Source: Hansfordia pulvinata (taxonomy: Eukaryota > Ascomycota > Sordariomycetes > Xylariales). Taken from it: a stretch of 64,000 bases of DNA. The stretch is taken from contig BJKQ01000004.1 in assembly GCA_006538405.1 (NCBI GenBank), positions 558,001-622,000 of the forward strand, read 5' to 3'. Shown here piece after piece: positions 57,625 through 64,000 of the stretch (its first letter is position 1; each line of letters opens with the position of its first letter). Below the pieces are notes generated by a model, which had not been told where the DNA came from, searched no databases, and saw nothing but the letters and a program-made list of their open reading frames with translations. Made by a program: the position numbers and the translations under genes.

Positions 57625-59138
57625 TTAACCCTCGTACTCCTTGATACCGCTGGCCTCCCACCGACCGGGGACGAGAGCCAGGGGCACAATCCCGGAAACG
57701 TGCATCTCGGGGCCGAAGATCTTGCCGTTCAGGCCGAGTTCCGTTATCGCGGCCTTCATGTTCTTCAGGCCCTCCTGGTAGTTGGGGCCGGCGCGGCGGA
57801 CCCAGATCTGGACGTTGTGCTCAATCAGAAGAGGCGCGTACTCACGAAGAGCCTTGATGACACCCTTAAAGGTCGAGGCGACGTTGGTGAAGTTGGCAAT
57901 GCCGCCACCGATGAAGAGAACCTTGCCCTTGGGGTCCTGAGGGGCACGGATCATCAGATCCAGAACGGTGCGGGCGTAGAAGAACGTCTGGCCCTCGGTG
58001 GGAGCACCAGAGTACTCGCCGTAGTTGGCCAGGTCGTCGGCGTGGCCGGACGAGGCAATGGCGTCGGCGTAGACGACGGAAGCACCGCCACCAGCAACCA
58101 GAGTCCAGATGCGGCCGTTGGGGTTCAGGACAGTCAGCTTGAGCGAGGCACCAGTCTTGGCGTCCATCTCGGCAATGTAGGCCTCCTCCTTGGTCAGCTC
58201 ACGGCCGAAAGGAGCAGGGAAGTCCAGCGGCGGGCCGGCGTCAGCGGTGATCTTGTCCGAGGCGACGGCGGCCATGCCCATGTTGGCAGGGGCACGGGCG
58301 ACGGCCCACTTGACACCGCACTCAAAGTCGGCAGTCTGGTCGATCTTGGCAGCAAGGTCGAGGAAGTGGACGTCGGCAGAGGTGGCGTCGGCGTTGGGGA
58401 TGACAACCAGGGGGTTGATCTCCAGGTAGGTGAACTGGCAGTCGACGTAGACGGCGTACAGGCGGCTGATGAAGTCGACAAGAACGTTGTGGACGCCCTT
58501 GGGGACCTTGCTCAGCAGAGTAGAGGCAATCTCCTCGTTCGAGGGGAACTGGGAGAGGTCCACGGGGATCAGCAGCTTCTCGGCCTTGGCGTCAACGTCA
58601 CCGACGTCGACACCACCCTCGTGGGTGAAGAGAATCCAGTCACCCTGTGCCAGTTAGCATGTTGCTCGCGTCAGTCAAGAACAGTGGCAAAGACTTACAT
58701 CTCTGACAGAGTTGATGTTGATGTAGTACTCGGTGCCGTCAGGGTGGGGGACGAAAGGCTCGACGAGGAAATGACGGAGGACACCCTCGGTGTGCTCGAC
58801 CTTCTGGACCTTGGCGGCGCGCTCGGCAACCCAGGCCTTGGCCTCGGGCCAGGTCTTGTTGAGGGCCAGGAGACCGCTCTTACCACGACGCTTGATCAGC
58901 TGGTCGGGCTTGGCGACGAATTTGGCGCCAGACTGCAGCAGCCAAGGGTAGGTGACCTCGGCCTGGTCGAGGACGCCGTTCACGTCGGCGCCTTCGGGAA
59001 GTCGATCGAGGCCAACCTCGGCGGGGGGTTGTGGGTGGTGGGCTTGGGCAGAGGGGTGGGCTTGATAACGGGGGCGCGGGTGAGGTGGTAGTTGACGATG
59101 GCCTTGCCGTCGGCCTCGTAAATGGCTTTGGCGGACAT
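57625..59138 (-). CDS. ATP-citrate lyase subunit 2, two exons, one frameshift in this sequence
   Basis: Complement join 57625-58644 and 58699-59138, 486 residues with one missing base allowed. In filamentous ascomycetes ATP-citrate lyase is made of two gene products. This subunit matches the N-terminal half of the animal enzyme: an ATP-grasp, succinyl-CoA synthetase beta-like part ([51 protein letters not shown]) and a citrate-binding part ([52 protein letters not shown]). The enzyme makes cytosolic acetyl-CoA from citrate for lipids and histone acetylation. The 54-nt intron has GTAAGT, GCTAACT and CACAG. The frame breaks near 58995-58998 in CCTTCGGGAA (plus strand), where one base is missing between ASIDFP and [10 protein letters not shown]. 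The start [13 protein letters not shown] is typical of the family. Confidence 0.93.
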
Positions 59139-62100
59139 TTTGGAGGTTGTGTGAAGGTGTTAAGGTTCTGTAGCTCTGATCGTCTGTGACTGTCAGCGAG
59201 GTTCATCTAGGTTCGGACAGCGGGTGAAGCTGGCTTGGGGAAAGGATGCATTCCAGGAGGTAGCCAGTCTGGCCGAGTCCATCAAGTGCCGCTGCTGACT
59301 CCCCGCTGCTGGGTAAAGCAAGCAGTCGTATGAAGCTGCCCCGTCGTGGTAGACAGCCATTGAAGCTCAGAGCAATCGTAGAAGCAGTGGAGACAACCAC
59401 ACGACGCAGAGTCTCGGTTTGGCGTGCTTCTCCCGGACAACGCCTCGAGGAGCTGCTCAAAACTCGGAGGACTGATTGTCCCATTCGATTGCCAGGCGGC
59501 GTTCACGAAAGAGGGCGGAGGCAAGACAGACGGGTCGTGTAGAGGGGGATGCTGCTCACCTGATCACGAGCAATGCTCTTCCGTTAATGTCCTGACGACG
59601 ACGGCGGGCAGATGATCCTCTCGAGGGGAGGTGTTTTGGAATCGAGTTGGGTATATGAGCAGAACAGACAGCCAGCTGGAGGAAGACACCAGGCAGAGGG
59701 AAAGAAGTCGGACCGGGTCGAGATGTGTTTGGTGTAGCAGCGTGGGAGGCGGAAGCCCAGCAGCAAGCAGCCAGCAGCGGCGGAGGGGGGTACAATATGC
59801 GGTGGGCCGGGCCCGGTGAGATTACGTTATTTTGGCTGGGGCTCTGCAGGACCAAGTACTCGCAGGTACATGCGAGGTCGAGGCCACTGCCCGCCTGTGC
59901 GGCCTGCACCTCAGCTTGGGATACCTGAACGTACAGGCAGCGGCAGCAGTTGCTGAGGCAGGCCCCATCCTGCTTCCGATTCTCTTCCCAATCTCCCCGG
60001 ACCTTGCTGAGCTGTGCGACCGCTGCCGCCGGGTTGAGAGCGCGGGTTGTACCTGTACGACGGCCACCGGCTGGTTGTACGGAGGCTCGCACGCCCACCC
60101 CACCACGTCCCAGCTTCCCGTCTGTTGTGGTGGTTGGACCTTCGGAAAGGCACCATCGGGGTTGAGTACTGGCAGACACGTCTACCCCAAGACCTGACCT
60201 GGCTTCATGTCAGACTCGCCCATACCTCGAGGCCGCAAGTCCGGCAGCAGCACTCAACGACGCCGGAGGGGCAGTGCTACTCGTCAGACGTGGGCGGCCC
60301 CTGATGCCCCCCTGCGAATGCCTGGACGGTGGGCGGCGCCGAACTGGACGGCCTAATCCACTGGCGGGGCAGCCGAAAGTCCCCAAGCTCGCCCCCTCCC
60401 CACCTTCCCACGCTTCCCTACCACAGGAGACACAGCTCGAGGAGAAGAAAAAAAAGTTTACAGAGACGGGGCCAGGCCAGTAAGCCAGTGCCACGCAGGG
60501 GCGGCAGGGGACGGGCGTGCCGGCGCGCTACTGGAGGGTCTGTCAGTCAGGTACGGGCGGGCTACGCTCGGGCGAGCCTCACTCAACCATCCGCGCGCGC
60601 CGCGTAGTGCCACGGGAGGGGCATTCGATCGTCCAAGGATGTCGACTATCGGTACTCCGTACTGCGGCGGCGTGGGCGGGTACGAGTGCTCGTACCTGTA
60701 CCTCGCAGAGGGGCTGCGGAGGGACCTACGTGCCTACCTACCTCCATCTGGGAATGGATCGTTGCCTGCCATGGAAAAGCTTTGGGGACGCGCTAGTGGG
60801 CCCTGTGCGGGTTGCGAGTATCGGCTCCCCAACGTCTGGCCAGATCAACACCAGTCCATCAACAGAACGGGCTGTGCCCGCCACCCCCGATACCTTGCCA
60901 CCTTGCCCATGGGTGGCTTGCCAGGGGCTGTCCATTCTGACGCCAAACACCCGCATAACACTCGTATGGACGTGACGAGTCTTGCGCCGCGCCAGGACAA
61001 CCCATATGACTGCCCCTACGAGTATCGCAGTCCGCCTGTACGACTAATAAGCGAGACGCCATGAGATGGAAATATGAGCCACTCCTACCTCATCGCAAGA
61101 TACCAGTTGCAACTCTGTGAAGAGCAGCATATCGAACGCACCCTAGTGACACGTGCCGGAACCACAAAGTAGATGCGACTTCCGTCAGCTCTCGGGAGAC
61201 CAGTACGCCGCCTCCCCGCCTCTATCTCCTTCGAATCGGCCCCGAGAGGCGTCCGTGCTGAGGTCGGACGGCCGGTCATCTCTCCAAACATGGGAGTGAG
61301 CGCCGACTCTTCGGACACCGAAGCCAGCCGGACATTGGGGGTGGCCCGGCGACAAGGTGTCGACTCCGGACGAGGCTGCTTTGCGTCAGCGCCACAACAC
61401 CCAACCCTCCTCGTGAACTGGGTCGCCTTGTCCGGGCTGAGCCCCGCGGACCGCCCAGGAACCAGCCTTGTGCGCAAAGAGTCACTCTACTGGCTCTACC
61501 GGGGACTGCTATATCGCCTCATCCGGTGCTGGCCAGCCGGACCTCGGAGGCCGGCGCCCGCGTCGCCTTTGCTTGGTCCGTCCCCGTTCAGCCTCGCGCC
61601 TTGCCTGGGGAAGCTCGGGTTTGGGGAACTGGGGGCATCGCTGCTCCGGATCGGCTCTTCTCCACCCATGCGTGCGAGTGGCGGGCGCGTGGCCTGTTGA
61701 CGCTGACCCTGACGTCGACCTTGACGGCGACGTTATCTCATCCAGAATCCGACCTCTGATCGGTGCGATCGGATATGCGTGAAAACGGCGTCGGCGACGG
61801 AGCGGATGCGTTGAACTCGAAAGGCTATGCGGGACACTTTCGCGTCATGTTGGCCCAGACTCAATGCGAACCTTGACATGTAGATATCCTATATATCTTA
61901 TCCACCTGCATTCGTTGGCAAGTCCAGCTTAACATGACATCAATCTAGGCTGTGATGTTTGATGTATGGTATTTGACAAGGTCTTGAGCTGTTGAAGCTA
62001 TACTTGCAGCTGGGTTTACGTGGTGCGTGCCCGGCAGAGATGTCGCAAAGACACAGGCGGTGGGGCTGACCTCACATTGGCGTGGCTGTCTCAGGACCCC

Positions 62101-64000
62101 TCATTCCGACTTGCTTGATAGAGGCGGGCACCCGATAGTTTGCAAAGTCTTGTTACTCGTAGGCATTGTCTCACAGACATAACAAGGCGCACACAAGCTA
62201 CGGATCCCGATTGGCAGAGTGGAACCCCAGTGAGAACGCCTTTCGGAGTTGGTCCGTCCAGGCTAGTACCCCACGGACACACACCGTCGAAGCTGAATGA
62301 AGTCGATAGAAGGGCGTAAAAGGCACAAGGGTTCGAGCAGTTGGTTGCATGACCGCCGCCCCTTGCCTGCGGTCGCCTTGGAAACGACTGCCCTGCGAGT
62401 ACTCGTACTGGTGCACTGGGGTGGCATGGATTGAGACACAATAGCCAGTGTGTTGGCTTTGTCGCATCTAGACAACTCGGCGCTCCTCGGTGCCAGCAAA
62501 GTTGGGGAAGAGGCCCGGGCAACACCATGGTCGAGAGCTTGCCGCTGATCCCTGTCGGAATCCCAAGAGAAACGGGGCTAAGGCAGAAAGGGTTCGACAC
62601 TGGGGCCACTTTTCATAATATTTTTTTTCTGCTCTGTTCAACAAGCGTGTCCAGCCCAGAGAATTTTACCCCAACTGATTTCCGAGGACCCCTAATCCGA
62701 GTACTCGCAAGTCTGGTAGGTGGCGGGTTGCCCCGGTGGAATTCGCAGGTTCCCTCTCCGCAGGCGCCATCCAATGGACGGCCGAGCCGTACTCTTCTCG
62801 TACGTGGCCGCCCGCCCCCAGCCCCGGACTAGTCGTCCGTGAAGGCGAGGGAGAATGTCGCCTGAGGGTCGGTGTAGGCAGCTAGTACTCGTACGGAGTC
62901 GCTCAACTCTCGATGGAGATCCCGCTCGGAGGCGGCACACACGAGCCCGCGCAGCCGCATTGTGACGGTAGGACGACAAGGGGCCAGGTCGCATCAGCAT
63001 CCCTGTCGCTGCATGCAGGTCCTTTGGCATTTTTAGCGGTAAGACGAGTCGCTGCCCGTACCCGACTTGCACCGGCGTGCCCCTCCAAGTCAGAGCCCCG
63101 CATACTATCGCCTGGAATGGGGGGTAGCTTGGGAAGCTCCCACGGCTCCCAGACGGACTCTCGCGAGGTGTTAGCTTGCACAAGCGATAAACAGACTTTC
63201 TCTCTCTCACCGAGGCGAATTGCCTCCCATTGCCCTCACACGAGTCTTGAACAAGAAAGAAGTCTTGAGAGGGAGTTGTATCTCGGGGCGAAATATCCTC
63301 GAAAGCCTGGTTCAGGGTTACTCGTATCCTCGAGTTGACAGGCCAGCCGGGGTAGAATCACCGGAGATCGTCAGCGGCAGCACGCCACCCTTGTAAAGTG
63401 ACCAAGCGTCTACCTGCACACCGTACCCAACGTTGAGCAACACCAGTGGAGGGCGAGGGTCCGTCATGTTGCGGTAAGCCATCCAACCGACCGTCGTCCG
63501 TCCCGCTCGGTTGTGTTGTGTATGGAGATCTATCCCACCGCCGCTGGTCAGAGGCGAATGATTTCTGGCGGGCGGTCTGGCGCGCTCCATTCCGCCCCAG
63601 CCAAGCAACGGCGTCTGGACGAATGCGTCGTAGAGACAAGCCAGAACCTGAGGTCTTCCGGGTCGATGCCTTTGTGCAGGCTCGTGCAGGGGCGCCGGCT
63701 GAAGACCCGGCACGAAGATCAATGGTCTGACGGTGTGGTGATGGTACATGGCGAATCTACTGCACGTTGAGGCAGGTGTTTTGGCCTGGGCCGTCAGGGG
63801 CAAGCAACCAGCACGAAACTCAACCTTTCCTTGCCCCTGCAGCCTCTGTCGATTGCCGTGCTGGAAGGTACCTGGACTGCCACTGCGTCGACAGTGCTTG
63901 CTGTACTCGTACCGACCCCTCGGCACAGGCACAGGCACAGGCACAGGGGCACCTATCCATCCCACCTGTACGTCCCATCGAACCCAATGCGATTCCCACC
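59139..64000. other. Right-flank region, no supported gene
   Basis: Promoter of the ATP-citrate lyase gene, then about 4.8 kb of short ORFs without recognisable domains (the largest are 207 codons at 59556-60179 and 215 codons at 63318-63965, both on the minus strand). Contains TACGAGTA/TACTCGTA copies near 61018, 62157, 62400, 62885, 63313 and 63904, and a CAGGCA repeat at 63922-63947. The partner subunit 1 gene is not seen. Confidence 0.5.
63922..63947. repeat. (GGCACA)n tandem repeat
   Basis: Four hexamer units followed by GGGGC. Confidence 0.88.

Larger units (their letters stand above)
2641..63911. repeat. Dispersed 8-mer TACGAGTA / TACTCGTA, about 40 copies
   Basis: Exact copies found by eye include 2641, 2657, 2712, 2933, 4077, 4582, 7690, 21463, 21579, 22267, 22952, 23339, 23781, 28962, 49722 (two overlapping), 50698, 54593, 62885 and 63904; some positions are good to within a few bases. 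About two are expected by chance in 64 kb. None falls in a recognised coding region. Many are extended as GTACGAGTAC or occur beside TACGGAGTA. Confidence 0.8.

Noticed and set aside
61173..61700. 175-codon ORF near the right end
   Set aside because: No recognisable motif, and similar-length ORFs overlap it in other frames.
1..64000. CRISPR array, bacterial operon, or secondary-metabolite cluster
   Set aside because: No direct-repeat/spacer pattern is present. Introns and fungal gene families rule out a prokaryote. No PKS, NRPS or terpene synthase sequence is seen.

Overview
The window is nuclear DNA of a filamentous ascomycete (Pezizomycotina, most likely Sordariomycetes). The reasons are short GT-AG introns with CTAAC/CTGAC branch points, very GC-rich third codon positions, pyrimidine-rich 5' leaders, and fungal protein families: a split ATP-citrate lyase subunit, GH64 glucanase, cutinase, fungal stomatin and SPB4. 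Only about 30% of the 64 kb is convincingly coding.

Layout. 0.5-1.8 kb: an anhydro-N-acetylmuramic acid kinase-like (AnmK) gene, minus strand. 6.0-6.7 kb: a charged, acidic exon of an unknown gene. 10.8-14.6 kb: stomatin-like SPFH protein (plus) converging on the DEAD-box ribosome-biogenesis helicase SPB4 (minus). 16.1-17.6 kb: a two-exon RING-IBR-RING (RBR) E3 ligase with codon use unlike its neighbours. 19.6-20.9 kb: a five-exon Nudix ADP-sugar pyrophosphatase with a 16-nt micro-exon. 20.9-29.9 kb: about 9 kb with no supported gene. 29.9-40.5 kb: genes for products with signal peptides: a Gly/Ser/Pro repeat wall-type protein, a small Cys-rich protein, a microsomal-type epoxide hydrolase and a GH64 beta-1,3-glucanase. 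41.7-46.5 kb: one very large Ser/Pro-rich protein of unknown function. 46.5-55.6 kb: a second gene desert. 55.7-57.0 kb: a secreted cutinase (CE5). 57.6-59.1 kb: ATP-citrate lyase subunit 2. 59.1-64 kb: no supported gene.

How the genes relate. There is no operon-like system. Housekeeping functions (rRNA processing, ADP-ribose clearance, cytosolic acetyl-CoA supply) are interspersed with a group of secreted or wall-acting proteins that sit next to long, repeat-rich non-coding tracts.

Two window-wide features stand out. First, seven genes are broken by about 18 apparent single-base deletions, mostly in G/C runs, with no insertions. Each reading frame returns to an exact multiple of three when one base per break is allowed for. 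This looks like a consensus-sequence artefact rather than gene decay. Second, the 8-mer TACGAGTA/TACTCGTA occurs about 40 times, where about 2 are expected, and I found it only outside the recognised coding regions.
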